64,000 bases of DNA from Sacculina carcini (GCA_916048095.2 OU696588.1:5543501-5607500); one strand, 5' to 3'. Positions 35,901-44,999 are shown, counted from the stretch's first letter. Made by a program: numbers and translations. The notes: generated by a model not told the origin, from the sequence alone.

Positions 35901-37100
35901 TGAACTCAATACGTCGTCAATTCGAGTGATCGGATATGCGTTCTTCCTCGTGTTTTTGTTGAGCTTTCGATAATCGACACACAATCGCTTGTTCCCATCC
36001 TTTTTGTCTACTATGACTATGGGTGACGCCCACGGTGATCTTGATGTTCTTATTAGTTTGGCGTCGAGCAAGTCATTAACTTCTTTTTCCACAAAATCTC
36101 TCTGACTATATGGCAGCCGATATGGTTGTGATTTGATCGGTGCGTGTTCTCCAGTGTCTATTTTCATCTCCACAATGTCTGTTTTTCCCAAATCTTTATT
36201 CGAGCGAGCAAACAGATCTCTGTTGTGTTCTATAAGCGCTGTTATCTCGTGTCGTTCAGTGCGATTTAGATGTGACATATCTGGCAACTCCCAGGCTTCT
36301 TCTTTATTTCGCTGATCTTCGACTGATGCTACGGTGTAGTTTGCCAATGGTTCTGCGTAGCCGATGACAAGGTTAGCTGGAAGAGTCTGAGATCGGGATG
36401 AGTTGTTGGCTAGATTCATGCTCAACATTTTTCGTTGATCTGCTCTCGTTATCACTGACATTACCGACAAGTTTGGTTCGTTCTTGAATATTGGCAAATT
36501 GCTGTCAAATCGTACAACGATGTCAGTTTCAATCATGTTCTTTGATGTGACATACGACATGCAGCCTTCTACTGATGAACGAGGAGGGATAGTTACTTTA
36601 TCGATCAGTCGCACCACTGATCCTGCGCACGTTTTTGTTCGTGATTTTGGTTTCAATGATATTACGTTGTCGCCGATACACAGAGTTTTGTTACCGAAGT
36701 TCAGCGTCACACCATACGCTGAAAAGAAATCTACTCCCAATATGCAATCATATTTCAAACCGACCACGACTCTGAATCTATAATTGTCCGAGAATTTCGC
36801 CAATCTTATGCATACTTCTGCACTTCCCACATTGTCTAGGGCTTTTCCAGAAGCCCCAATCAGTTTTACATCCGGGATATTACAAAACTTGTATTCATCT
36901 TGGTCAAGCTTATCGAGAAAAGCTTTTGATATCAGAGACACATCACATCCTGAATCAATCAAAACGTCGGCCCTGTGGCGGCCAATAAAACAGAAACATG
37001 TTGGGGTATCGTTACGAACATTTACTGACGCTACTTTCAATGGACCATTATACTGCTCTTTCGCCACACCCAGGCTGGTCCTACCGGTGGGCGGCGCTAG
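32916..37100 (-). CDS. pol: Pol of LTR-3 (Ty3/Gypsy)
   Basis: About 1394 residues after the frameshift site. Numbering from M at 37067: retropepsin LIDSGCDVSLIS (37; DSG active site); RT with RLCVDYRKLN (361), FSSLDLKSGFWQI (396), MPFGLACAP (432) and catalytic TYMDDLIVYS (461); RNase H IYTDASQDSIGATL (608); integrase zinc region with HNGFFGGHFG and CKTCTPCN, core SIDTSGPFP, VSDNGLEF and AKVERFHR (D, D, E). The last 250 residues are charged and low-complexity, ending near a TGA by 32916. It is open throughout. In the -1 frame of gag, reached via GGGAAAC at 37100-37106. It would be made as a Gag-Pol polyprotein. Confidence 0.93.
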   Translation of the reverse strand, partial: LAPPTGRTSLGVAKEQYNGPLKVASVNVRNDTPTCFCFIGRHRADVLIDSGCDVSLISKAFLDKLDQDEYKFCNIPDVKLIGASGKALDNVGSAEVCIRLAKFSDNYRFRVVVGLKYDCILGVDFFSAYGVTLNFGNKTLCIGDNVISLKPKSRTKTCAGSVVRLIDKVTIPPRSSVEGCMSYVTSKNMIETDIVVRFDSNLPIFKNEPNLSVMSVITRADQRKMLSMNLANNSSRSQTLPANLVIGYAEPLANYTVASVEDQRNKEEAWELPDMSHLNRTERHEITALIEHNRDLFARSNKDLGKTDIVEMKIDTGEHAPIKSQPYRLPYSQRDFVEKEVNDLLDAKLIRTSRSPWASPIVIVDKKDGNKRLCVDYRKLNKNTRKNAYPITRIDDVLSSLGNAKYFSSLDLKSGFWQIPMHPDSVEKTTFTCYLGSFDFLYMPFGLACAPAIFSELMNTVLQGIQFKFCTTYMDDLIVYSPTFEEHIRHISIVFDRLREANLKLKMSKCEFLKPEINYLGHLVSPEGIKPDPRKISAIQKLVPPTNVREIRSFIGLTGYYRRFVDNYAKIAKPMIALTRKHAKFHWTQECQEAFDELRKCLTQVPILAYPDTSKPYKIYTDASQDSIGATLTQVHDDGERVIQFLSHQLSETQRRWPTIEREGFAIVFACQKFRHYLYGSKFTVYCDHKPLRYLFASEMKNPRVQRWAILLDEYGCDVEYISGAKNVVADALSRLKSEQECDVDVINSDRRPGAKLRYEIDPCPDAENDTDFHHKFGDFLSRNKNICTLQKEDDSLASIISALETEDDKPDVGRRYTMIDNTLFHVSNPDHCNRFPGLQVCVPKTLRPSIIKEFHNGFFGGHFGIDKTYAKIRTRFYWPGLYRDVIDYCKTCTPCNMRKLKKQKPPLHDMQIPHHPFEIISIDTSGPFPVSYSGNRFIINIVDHFSGYPESFPVPNKSAESVAKVLMGHILPRHSCPRVIVSDNGLEFCNEIVEKIETFWNIKHIKTSTYHPQSNAKVERFHRVQNDFLAKTTGTLHLNWDTKIPSLLAAYRTAESGTTQLSPFFILYGREPILPMETILNPTQKYYGDDYVTTMMENVQHTFHHVRHHLALSHEKNRELYDKKTTPVVLKAGDPVYYSYPAGHREKLSSPWDPNFRVVSFLSPVTCMIRNQINGATHTVHVENLRLRDTDEVWQPTREDKQHIHHKYYQKKHPVRPGRVQLETREQRDTPEQLDATSDDASDEDDIDDVPLASRLQMRRTFDEMPLAERKVLAQTDEAQIKPHKRKIEDEETGVKVSRTEPKRLRSEDIEEQVENKRGRYEANFVSKDELSEARAKMSLQVDTKTSEPKCMYSPKQSVHSENVSISMGGGKVEIAKMFLEKHAEIWQSLMSM

Positions 37101-37106
37101 TTTCCC
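37068..37106 (-). promoter_or_regulatory. -1 frameshift signal of LTR-3
   Basis: GGGAAAC (minus strand, 37106-37100) is read G-GGA-AAC in gag and is followed immediately by the gag stop TAG. Downstream, CGCCGCCCA can pair with TGGGTGTGGCG (CGCC/GGCG and CCCA/TGGG with bulges), with an inner GGT/ACC pair. The spacer is short (about 4 nt). Confidence 0.75.
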
Positions 37107-38155
37107 GTCTGACTCGGCTCATTCACTTGTGATTGTGTTCTGCATTGTCTCCCGATATGCCCTATTTTTCCACATAGATAACATATGGGCTGGCCTTGGT
37201 CTGTCCACCTGTATCGAAATTTATCCACTGGCTGCCGTTGCAGCTGATTTGAGTCGTACCTCGATTCGTGCGCAATCCTGTTGATATTTCTACTTTCTGC
37301 TGGTGTGTTTGGTCTCAAATCCGGAAATTGTTGCTGTCTCTGTTCGCGCCTATCTCTGCGTGGAAATGCATTAGAATGCGTGCGCGGAGGGTATGCTTTT
37401 CGTTGCTGGAAACGAGGGAGCATAGCTGGAGTGTTCGCTGATGAATTCGCAATAGTTTGACAAAGTTTCGAAATGTTTTCTGTCAACGAGCATATATTTT
37501 TCTCGATTGCATCTAGCTTGGCTTCCTGGATTATATCTACATCCATCGGTTCTGGCTCGTTTTGACCTCTGAACAGTGTGTATGTTCTCTCTGTTTGTTG
37601 AGCTTCTACAGCATGATCTATTGCCTCCTGCAGTGTTGTTATTTTACGCTTGATCAGCGAGCGTGCGATGCTGTCAATTGCTATTCCTTTGAGAAATATC
37701 TCCACAAGTGCTAACTGTGCGTCTGGAGCGTCCGGGTTCTCGAATGCATCTAGCGAAAGTTCCAGTATTCTTTCTGCAAAGTTTTGTAGGGGTTCACTTT
37801 TGTGCTGCTTGAGATACCTGAGCTTTTCGCGTGCCCCCTGTGAGCTACATACTTCACTGTATCTGTTTTTGAGGAGCTGCCTCAATCTTGACCATGTCAT
37901 GCTGTGAGTATTTGTCATTTCCCGGTGGGCAAATTTAACCGCTGGTCCCCCTAGAGTCCTTAGTGCTACATTCAACAGTTGAGCATCATTCAATTGTAGC
38001 GAAAGATTGTTGATGTCTGAAACCCAGTTCTGAAATTTCACCGGACTTTCCCCTGAAAATGATCGGACGTGGCTTGCAAAACTGTTTACTTTGAGCTCAT
38101 TTGCTATGTCAGTTAGCGCTTGTGCCATCATAACTGGTTCACTTGATTCGATCAT
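37097..38155 (-). CDS. gag: Gag of LTR-3
   Basis: A 352-residue Gag. Residues 30-190 read like a retrotransposon capsid domain (FSGESPVKFQNWVSDINNL, WSRLRQLLKNRYSE, ARSLIKRKITTLQEAIDHA). A proline/arginine-rich linker precedes a single CCHC knuckle, CYLCGKIGHIGRQC, near the C-terminus. It ends at TAG (37097-37099) directly after the slippery heptamer. I chose the ATG at 38155. No relation to the Gag of LTR-1/2/4 beyond the general fold pattern. Confidence 0.88.
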   Translation of the reverse strand: MIESSEPVMMAQALTDIANELKVNSFASHVRSFSGESPVKFQNWVSDINNLSLQLNDAQLLNVALRTLGGPAVKFAHREMTNTHSMTWSRLRQLLKNRYSEVCSSQGAREKLRYLKQHKSEPLQNFAERILELSLDAFENPDAPDAQLALVEIFLKGIAIDSIARSLIKRKITTLQEAIDHAVEAQQTERTYTLFRGQNEPEPMDVDIIQEAKLDAIEKNICSLTENISKLCQTIANSSANTPAMLPRFQQRKAYPPRTHSNAFPRRDRREQRQQQFPDLRPNTPAESRNINRIAHESRYDSNQLQRQPVDKFRYRWTDQGQPICYLCGKIGHIGRQCRTQSQVNEPSQTGN

Positions 38156-38404
38156 TATGCTCTCAATCAACTATTTGTAACACTTAAAGCGTCAATTACA
38201 ATACGTATAAATGGCTCTGATAAGGAGAAAAGAATTGTCACATACCCTCGATGCAGAAAGCTTGTGCGCACTTGTATGGTCCCCGAGTTGGTCGTTCCGG
38301 ACTGGTTCTTCTGTTCTCCTGTTGTTGTTGGTCTTCTTTGTTCCTTGCTCTTGTTGGCGATGATGTTCTTACTTGCGGCTGTTGCTTGATGTCGATCTTC
38401 GAAG

Positions 38405-38422
38405 ATCCGGGTCACGGCACCA
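38405..38422 (-). other. Primer-binding site of LTR-3
   Basis: On the minus strand TGGTGCCGTGACCCGGAT begins 5 nt after the 5' LTR. The reverse complement ends in CCA as a tRNA 3' end does. The tRNA was not identified. Confidence 0.75.
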
Positions 38423-38427
38423 CAAAT

Positions 38428-39522
38428 TGTAGTCTTGATTTCTTCTGATAGCACCCGTTTGTGGTCACGGTGGTGCTTCTTCTCGCGATTCTTGTGATAG
38501 TCTAGATTTGTTTTCCCAATAGCTCGTGTTAATAACTCTCCCCCACGGAGGTCTGCCGGTCCAGCTTGTTGAACAAACGTAAACACTGTATTTGTCAACA
38601 GCAGCAGCGTAGCGATGCGATATCAAACAACACACGGACGATAGTGGTCAAACAGCCCAAACACAAAGCACGATCGACCAAGCCACAAGGCTCAACACGA
38701 GTAAACGAATAGACAATAGACCAGACCAAAAACTCTCGAGGACCAAGGTCCAAAAGGACTCCGTAAGACCTAACCCGAAAAAGACCTAGAGAATCGCCTA
38801 CCCGTCTCTTTTATGCGACGCGCGACGGTCAACTGAGGCAGAGCTGGTGCAAGCGCGTACCTATGCTCCTCGCCGGCTGGTTGGTGTTAGTTTCCTCGTA
38901 AATCTCTGACTAATCTTCCCCGGGTGGACAAATTTGGATTCCCTGCTATTGTTTTTGTCGGTTAACCTACTCATCGAGCGGGTAATAAAATTCTCATAAA
39001 GTGGTGTGATTTCTCTGGACGCTCTGGTCAACACGTGTTAAGCGGGAGACAAGTCTGGGGTTGACACATTTATGTGAGATGAATTTATGGCCCCTGCATT
39101 CCTTCACGCGCGCTAGCTGCTTGCAGTAGCTCGTCGCTGTCCGCCACGCGCTCATATTACATGCTGACTAAGCATAGGCGTGCGGGGTTGCCACGCTTGT
39201 TGGGATACACACAGATACGCTTAACAGGCGATTATATAATTAGCTTTTACACACAGAATTAAAGCAGAATAAATGAAGCGAGAAACATCTCTGCTACAGC
39301 ACAGCGCAAGGTCTACATCAAATTATGTGGGAATCCACATAATTTGACCACTAGATGGTCACGGCCATAAAACGAATTATCAAAGCAAGCTTATACACGG
39401 CGAGCTGAATACATGACGAAATACAATTTATAAATTAATAAGATTGTCGTTTGGCACTAATGAATTTGTTTGAGTTCTGTCCACCGCCGACTGTTCTCTC
39501 GACTGATCCATAGATCGATTGT
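38428..39522 (-). repeat. 5' LTR of LTR-3
   Basis: 1095-bp partner of 30629-31723. In plus-strand orientation it begins TGTAGTC next to the primer-binding site. Confidence 0.93.
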
Positions 39523-40012
39523 TCGCTCTGATGTATTGTCTGCGCTGCTGTTCGCTCAGCGCAGACATTTCCATTGAGAAAGCATCCTGCATTCTTTGCA
39601 GGTTCGCTCTGACATGACTGGGAAACCCATTCACAAACCTCAATCTACAGATGTTCTCCAATGCTTCACCACCAAAATTATCCAAACAAGCAAGCTTTCT
39701 AATGTCAGTGGCAAATACATCAACTGATTCTCCTTCCCATTTCTTGTCACACAGCTTTTGAAATGCAATAAACGGATCGTCTGCAAACGCCGTTTGCAGC
39801 GCGTACTCGATTCTGTCAGCATTTTCCTGGTCTTCGTCGTTCAATTGCAGAAACAGAGCAAGAGCATCACCTTCTAAGTAGAGATGAATTAAGCTGGCAA
39901 GATCCGTCACCTTTTTCAGCTTCGCCACTAGTTTTGCTTTCTTGAGCCACGCAGCCACATCTCCTTCTCCTGTGAACGGTCTCATTGTGTAGTCACTGCC
40001 CGACACTGCCAT
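39523..40012 (-). pseudogene. gag: Gag of LTR-2, N-terminal part
   Basis: Starts at an ATG 23 nt inside the LTR (MAVSGSDYTMRPFTGEGDVA) and reads a capsid-like domain homologous to LTR-1 Gag: LIHLYLEGDALALFLQL, AFADDPFIAFQKLCDKKWEG, VDVFATDIRKLACLDNFGG, RLRFVNGFPSHVRANL. It is truncated where LTR-3 begins at 39522. The last 33 residues before the break overlap in content with the first residues of the other half, and the sequence after SMEMSAL differs between the two (SEQQRRQYIRA here, INHARVLTRND there). Confidence 0.82.
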
Positions 40013-40035
40013 GATCCGATATTGGCCGGTTAGCT

Positions 40036-40354
40036 TGTGGTTGAATATATTGAAGTAAAGGTGAACACAAATGCACAATGTAAACACGCACTCCACTGAG
40101 CCAGCAACATAAAACACTACGTAGTTAAAATACAATATGCGTATCACAACGATATCTCCACCGCACTCGCACACACTTCTCTCCTCACGCCGAGATTCAA
40201 CACCGCACTGTCTCCCATCAACACGACACTTGATCAACAAACGTATCGCTGCCACCTGATACCTCGTCAGCACCTTGCAACGAGTGCATTGTGCAAACAT
40301 ACACCCACACACAAACATACATACACAATGCGGAACACTACGCCAGCAAATGCA

Positions 40355-40398
<44 letters not shown>

Positions 40399-40473
40399 CA
40401 CACATGCACACACATGCACATAACGAAAACCTTCAACTACAACAATATGACAAGATAATATATCAAAACCACA
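40036..40473 (-). repeat. 5' LTR of LTR-2
   Basis: 438 bp. Followed on the minus strand by AGCTAACCGGCCAAT and the gag ATG, with no TGG primer site. Confidence 0.88.
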
Positions 40474-40787
40474 GTAATTATGCATTTAAATCATAAATAG
40501 GTATCGCATATGATATGGCTTTGAGTTATAACAGTTTAATTATGGGTGTCCATTTTTCTGGACGCTGGGCATCCATTACCTAGTTTCATTGGAAATAATG
40601 ATCTGGATATATATACATCGGCGTAGATTGGTGTCGAGGCTCGGGGGGGGGGGGGGGGGGTGACAGCCATCATGCATTAGTGTTTCAAGTTGACTCAGTT
40701 GGTCAATTGCATGGTACCCTCAACTATTTTCAGCCTATTCAATTACAACACACATACCCCAATGAAAAGTGTATTGCGTAATATAAT
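40474..40787. repeat. PiggyBac-type interior and a dispersed repeat
   Basis: 40474-40620 is AT-rich and contains the GTCCA/TGGAC hairpin (40546-40566) found also near both insertion ends. 40634-40787 is an inverted copy of 23690-23840 with a long G run (40638-40660). No gene. Confidence 0.6.
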
Positions 40788-41149
40788 TGTGGCTTAATTG
40801 TAATGGCGTAACGATGTGTGCATGGGAGTGTAGGTTTGTGCGTATGGTTGAGTGATTGTAGAGTGTGAGAGGTGCGTACTTGTGTGAATGGATTATTTGT
40901 GCATGTGCTGTATTGCAGCGAGAAGTGTGCAAGATTGCAAGTGTCGAGTGTCAGGTGTCGTTGTGGCTTTGGTTTGATCTGCATGTGTATCTGAGTGTGT
41001 GCGCGCGTATGCAATGGTGTCCTTGTTTTGTCCTCTGAGTTCGTGGAGGAAGTCGTGTTCGGGCGTGCTCGTTGGGCGGTGTGGTCTTGTAGGCGCGCGT
41101 GGGACATCGCTGTCCCACGCGCGCCTGTCTTTCAATACATGTTGTTACA
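40788..41149 (+). repeat. 5' LTR of short LTR element
   Basis: Contains a 16-bp perfect stem (41091-41106 with 41111-41126) around the loop TCGC. Confidence 0.75.
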
Positions 41150-41933
41150 AGCTCTTTCGGCCTTTTCAGTGATTTGTTTTCTTTCGGCTATTTTGGATCA
41201 TGGAAAACTTTTCTGTATAATTTTAGAGTGGTGGAGTTTTGACCCGGATTCGGCAGCAGTGGTGACAATGCCTTCAGCATCAGCGGCGGACAGGAGCGGT
41301 GTTCAGCGACGTGCCAGAAGTGTTGCAGGGGGCGGCGGTGAAGCGTGGTGCCTGCTGAAGACAGCGGGGAAGCTGTGGCCGAGGGTGCTTGTCGGCCCGC
41401 CTGCTCTGGACACATCGCTGACCTGTCAGAGGAAGCTGCTGGTGCTGGAGCACTGATGTGAAGTGAAGGCTGCCGAAGCCGGGGCGATCTGAGTGGAAGA
41501 CAGGTGGTGTTCGGCAGCGTGGCAAGATGGTGTGCAGGGGGACGGCAGTGGAGCATGGTGCCGGCAAGGAGGCAGCCGGGGAGCTGCGCCGAGGCTGCTC
41601 GCCGTCCCGCCTGGCTAGGACACGTCGCTGGCCTGTCGGAGAAAGCTGTGGTGATGGAGAAGGCCGGTGGAGACGCGGGAATGCGATTGGCGGAGGAGAG
41701 ATGCGGTTGGTGAAAGTGATTTAGCATGGATGAACACGTCGAGTTTCGTCGTTTGGTCGTTTTTCGTTTCGTCGTTTGTCAGATTTTTGCGCACGTACAT
41801 TGCGCACGTACGTGTATTTGTCTGCTTAGGTGCTTAGTTGTTCAGTTGGTTATTGGCGTGCGTAGTGGTGCTGTATTTGCTTCCGTATTTTGTTCGCTTG
41901 CGCAGAACGTGTGATCTTTGAGATCAGGGGGTA

Positions 41934-42297
41934 TGTGGCTTAATTGTAATGGCGTAACGATGTGTAGCATGGGAGTGTAGGTTTGTGCGTATGGTTGAGT
42001 GATTGTAGAGTGTGAGAGGTGCGTGAATGGATTATTTGTGCATGTGCTGTATTGCAGCGAGGAGTGTGCAAGATTGCAAGTGTCGAGTGTCAGGTGTCGT
42101 TGTGGCGTTGTTCTGCTCCGCATGTGTATGTGAGTGGGTGCGCGCGTATGCAATGGTGTCCTTGTTTTGTCCTCTGAGTTCGTGGAGGGAGTCGTGTTCG
42201 GGCGTGTTTGCTGTGCGGTGTGTTCTTGTAGGCGCGCGTGGGACATCGCCGTCCCACGCGCGCCTACAAGAACTGTCTTCTATTACAATTGTGTTCA
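41934..42297 (+). repeat. 3' LTR of short LTR element
   Basis: Diverged copy of the first LTR (small indels) with an extended version of the same hairpin. Confidence 0.75.
42222..42273 (+). other. 23-bp perfect GC-rich hairpin in the LTR
   Basis: GTTCTTGTAGGCGCGCGTGG plus GAC (42222-42244) pairs perfectly with 42251-42273 around the loop ATCGCC. The upstream LTR has the same hairpin with a shorter stem. Position near the LTR 3' end suggests a role in transcript end formation or packaging; this is a guess. Confidence 0.8.
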
Positions 42298-42333
42298 TGC
42301 CAATCTACAATAAGTCTTCACATGTTTAGAATT

Positions 42334-43776
42334 TCATACACTCGCCGAATCACCATCGATCTTCCACACGCCTCTCACGGGATCGCTATGCTGTAGTCTC
42401 GACATCACTTCGTTCACATGACTCTGGAGTGCCGAGTCACAAATCGGTTTGTCCCAGCTGTTTGTCGCTTCGGATGCAAGTCGCTTGATGTACGAAGCGG
42501 CAACTCGCAGCCAGCCACCGACAGGAAAATGCGACACCAAAGTGCTGCACAGTGAAAACACTACTCGTCTCGTGAGCTGTCCCGGACACTCACCCACGGC
42601 ATTGTCCCTTTTCCACATCAACTTGCCAGACTCTGACGAAAACACGTGTAAGCCGAGCACTCGGGTTCCGTCAGAGAGCTTTTGAATCTCTTTCGATTCA
42701 AGACCGTACTTGGCAAAGTGCTCCTTCACTGCTTCGGGTGACACAATGTTTCCGTCAATGAGAACATCGTCAACATATGCCGATGTCCCACGTCTTATCT
42801 GGCTGTTTTGTGCCATCATCGAGTCGACCACCGTATGCATGATCATGGGCGCCTCACTCAACCCGAATCCAAGCCTGGTCAAGCAGTACAGTACACCATT
42901 GAACTTCACCGTCTGGAAAGGCCACAATGAACTGTCCACTGATATCTGCAGGTAGGCTTTCTTGAGGTCCATGATAAACACATTGTCTCCCTTCATCCGC
43001 CATTCCCTCAGCTTCTCATTGCATACGTCAGCATCTGCAGAACGAGTGTCAATGTGTTTATTTAATTCTCGGAAATCGAGGACCGGTCTCACTTTGTTCT
43101 TGTTCTTTTGGGTTACTGCCATCAGGGGAATCAAACAGCGGGCAGGCCCATGTACACTCTTATCATAGGGAATCAACCATTTGTTGCTGATTCACTCATT
43201 GATCTCTGTCAAATGCCTCCTTGGCGTGTTGCTTCACATGATATTGTGCAGTTTTGTTTGTCAAACGCTGCGGCTCGTGGTCGTCAAGCCAGTTCCGCTT
43301 GCAAGTCCACATATTTTAGCTACATCAAACCGTGCCTCATGTCCTGGTTTTGACTCAACAATATCACCAGCCGCAGCACAGTATGCAGCCTTGACACTCA
43401 CTCAAAAACGCACCCCACCGTCAGCACGTACGCAAACACCCCCCAGCGCTGATATGGCGTTCATTCCCAGAATCGCATCATATCCCATCGGCTTGTGCTG
43501 CACAACAAGGGCTTTTACAACAACTGACTGTTTCTCGACACTCACACAACATTCACCAACACCCGAACAGTCAAAGCTCATGCCACCCAGAGTATTCACA
43601 TGAGTCGCTACTGGTGTCCATATTCTACAAACTCCACTCCACACAATACAGCGAGAACAACCGGTATCAACAAGCACACAAGACTCACGTTGATCAATAA
43701 ACACAGTGACTGAAGGAAGCGCCTCATTGCTCACTGAGGAGAGGGTGCTGGCGCTGACGAACCCTCTCCTTCCTCG
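42334..43776 (-). pseudogene. pol: Pol of LTR-4, truncated (protease and RT)
   Basis: Related to LTR-1 and LTR-2. The protease part (43402-43776) has VLVDTGCSRCIVW with the normal DTG. A decayed linker with several in-frame stops and frameshifts (43180-43402) follows. The reverse transcriptase (42334-43176) reads VRPVLDFRELN, MDLKKAYLQIS, LTRLGFGLSEAP and the catalytic AYVDDVLI. The gene ends before RNase H at about 42340, and integrase and 3' LTR are absent. Pol lies in the -1 frame of gag. Confidence 0.85.
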
Positions 43777-44432
43777 TTTCCCTGACATTGCTTCGCCATG
43801 TGACCCAAATAGGAACAATTGTAACATCGTATCCGATATTTCCTTTTGGGGCACTCTCTACTCAAATGACCAGTCTGATTGCAAATATAGTATTTTCGGG
43901 GTGGAAGCGACCCGGCATTGGCAGCTAGATAGTTTGATGGGATTTTTGTCGTTTGCAACACCATGCGAGTTCTGCTCGTGATATCCCTCAACGACAGAGA
44001 CTCTGACACTGTGCTTGCACGAATACTGGTCGCCACGTGCTCGGGTAGGCCATTTACAAATGCACATATCAGCAGATCATCGGAAACGCCACCAAATGAA
44101 ACTGCAAGCTTTTTCAAATCTGCTAAATATACGTCAGGCGACTCACCTTCTTGCAGACACCGACTGGTGAACAGGGCGTATGCACGGAATCTGTCCACTC
44201 CAAACGCCGAGAACAAAGCGCTGCGAGTCCCTTTCGCACAGCGGCGAATTTCATCCGGCAGTTGGGACCACACGACAAACGCGCCTTTTGAGAGACGCAG
44301 TGGCACTACGCTCATCACATCGACGCCTTTGAGCTGACGCATCATCTCAGTGCGAGTCCACCATTCCACAATGTCACTCTGACCATCAAATTCTGGTATC
44401 ACGCTAGCGTCGAAACCACATGAAGACTCCAT
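43731..44432 (-). CDS. gag: Gag of LTR-4
   Basis: A 233-residue open frame (ATG at 44432) homologous to LTR-1 Gag: PEFDGQSDIVEWWTRTEMM, FVVWSQLPDEIRRC, SPDVYLADLKKLAVSFGG, CAFVNGLPEHVATSI. It ends with two knuckles: a first one lacking its leading Cys (YICNQTGHLSREC) and an intact CYNCSYLGHMAKQC. The frame is uninterrupted, although the rest of the element is defective. GGGAAAC (43776-43782) lies in phase near its end. Confidence 0.82.
   Translation of the reverse strand: MESSCGFDASVIPEFDGQSDIVEWWTRTEMMRQLKGVDVMSVVPLRLSKGAFVVWSQLPDEIRRCAKGTRSALFSAFGVDRFRAYALFTSRCLQEGESPDVYLADLKKLAVSFGGVSDDLLICAFVNGLPEHVATSIRASTVSESLSLRDITSRTRMVLQTTKIPSNYLAANAGSLPPRKYYICNQTGHLSRECPKRKYRIRCYNCSYLGHMAKQCQGNEEGEGSSAPAPSPQ
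43738..43782 (-). promoter_or_regulatory. -1 frameshift signal of LTR-4
   Basis: GGGAAAC (minus strand, 43782-43776), 6-nt spacer GAGGAA, then GGAGAGGGT (43769-43761) pairing perfectly with ACCCTCTCC (43746-43738): a 9-bp stem. The stem sequence differs from LTR-1 but the pairing is kept. Confidence 0.82.
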
Positions 44433-44452
44433 TTTTCGAAGGTACGGTTAGC

Positions 44453-44841
44453 TTGTATTTGAATGTAAGCACGAAAAATAAAAGAACAAGAAAGCACAAT
44501 TCCACACGATCACACCACAACACAATGCACTAAATACTACTCTCTCCACCGAACAACACTCTAAACCACTGCACAAGCACCACACTCTCACTTCACTAGT
44601 GACGCACTAGCGACCGTTGACTCCGGGCGGATACCACCCGCGCATGCATGCACTCATCGCTCGCGCTTGTGTGACGCAGCTACCTCCGCGCGCGCATACA
44701 ACAACGTACACAAAATCCCACTCCCACGTACGCACACAAATACATATGTACGCACACACAATTATATATAGTACAAAATATAATACCATGCAATATACAC
44801 ACAATAAACTCACCAATGCAATAGACAATAAACATAATACA
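44453..44841 (-). repeat. Probable 5' LTR of LTR-4
   Basis: By comparison with LTR-2, the LTR boundary is at TGTATTTGAATG (44453), preceded on the plus strand by GGTTAGCT. The outer end (…ATACA at 44841) is a guess, because no second LTR remains for comparison. Confidence 0.5.
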
Positions 44842-44999
44842 GTTTACTTGTTTGCAATGATATAATTGATTGATTCTTCCTATTGATATTGATTTAATCG
44901 GTTTTTTCTTTTATTTAATTATTTAACTCTCTTTTGCACATTTGGTTACATATTCCGGACTTATAATTGCTACATGTTTGTGTTTTTGTTCTGCGCTGC

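Larger units (their letters stand above)
30629..39522 (-). mobile_element. LTR-3: complete Ty3/Gypsy element
   Basis: Two 1095-bp LTRs (30629-31723 and 38428-39522) look identical throughout the stretches I compared. Gag and pol are both open, with a TGG-type primer-binding site next to the 5' LTR. An 8.9-kb element on the minus strand and, by its intact frames, the best candidate for an active Gypsy in the window. Its outer flanks (TTCTC and TCGCT) do not match, and about 105 bp of host gag is present on both sides, so the present junctions probably arose by recombination and not by a simple insertion. Confidence 0.92.
26951..40473 (-). mobile_element. LTR-2: LTR retrotransposon interrupted by LTR-3
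   Basis: LTRs at 26951-27374 (3') and 40036-40473 (5') begin and end TGTGGTT...AACCACA. Flanks are GTAAC and GTAAT, a near-match for a 5-bp target duplication. Gag and pol run on the minus strand and are homologous to LTR-1 and LTR-4. Pol has one in-frame TAA and gag one in-frame TAG, and LTR-3 sits inside gag. A polypurine tract (AAGGGGGA on the minus strand) precedes the 3' LTR. Without LTR-3 the element would be about 4.6 kb. Confidence 0.88.
40788..42297 (+). mobile_element. Short non-autonomous LTR retrotransposon (TRIM/LARD type)
   Basis: Two direct repeats of about 362 bp (40788-41149 and 41934-42297) begin TGTGGCTTAATTG and flank 784 bp with no retroelement domain. The first LTR is followed by AGCTCTTTCGGCC, close to the post-LTR motif of LTR-1, and a polypurine tract (GATCAGGGGG) lies just before the second. 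It is probably mobilised by proteins of the LTR-1/2/4 lineage (inference). No matching target duplication is visible. The interior holds two diverged tandem units of about 180 bp (41290-41455 and 41505-41655) that are GC-rich and create spurious frames. Confidence 0.75.

Noticed and set aside
41188-41727. 179-codon minus-strand frame in the short LTR element
   Set aside because: GC-rich, low-complexity, overlaps the tandem duplication and open in other frames too; no recognisable domain.
37097-43206. Antisense frames over pol and gag of the LTR elements (for example 36784-37284, 32899-33474, 43963-44337)
   Set aside because: Shadows of the homology-supported minus-strand genes.
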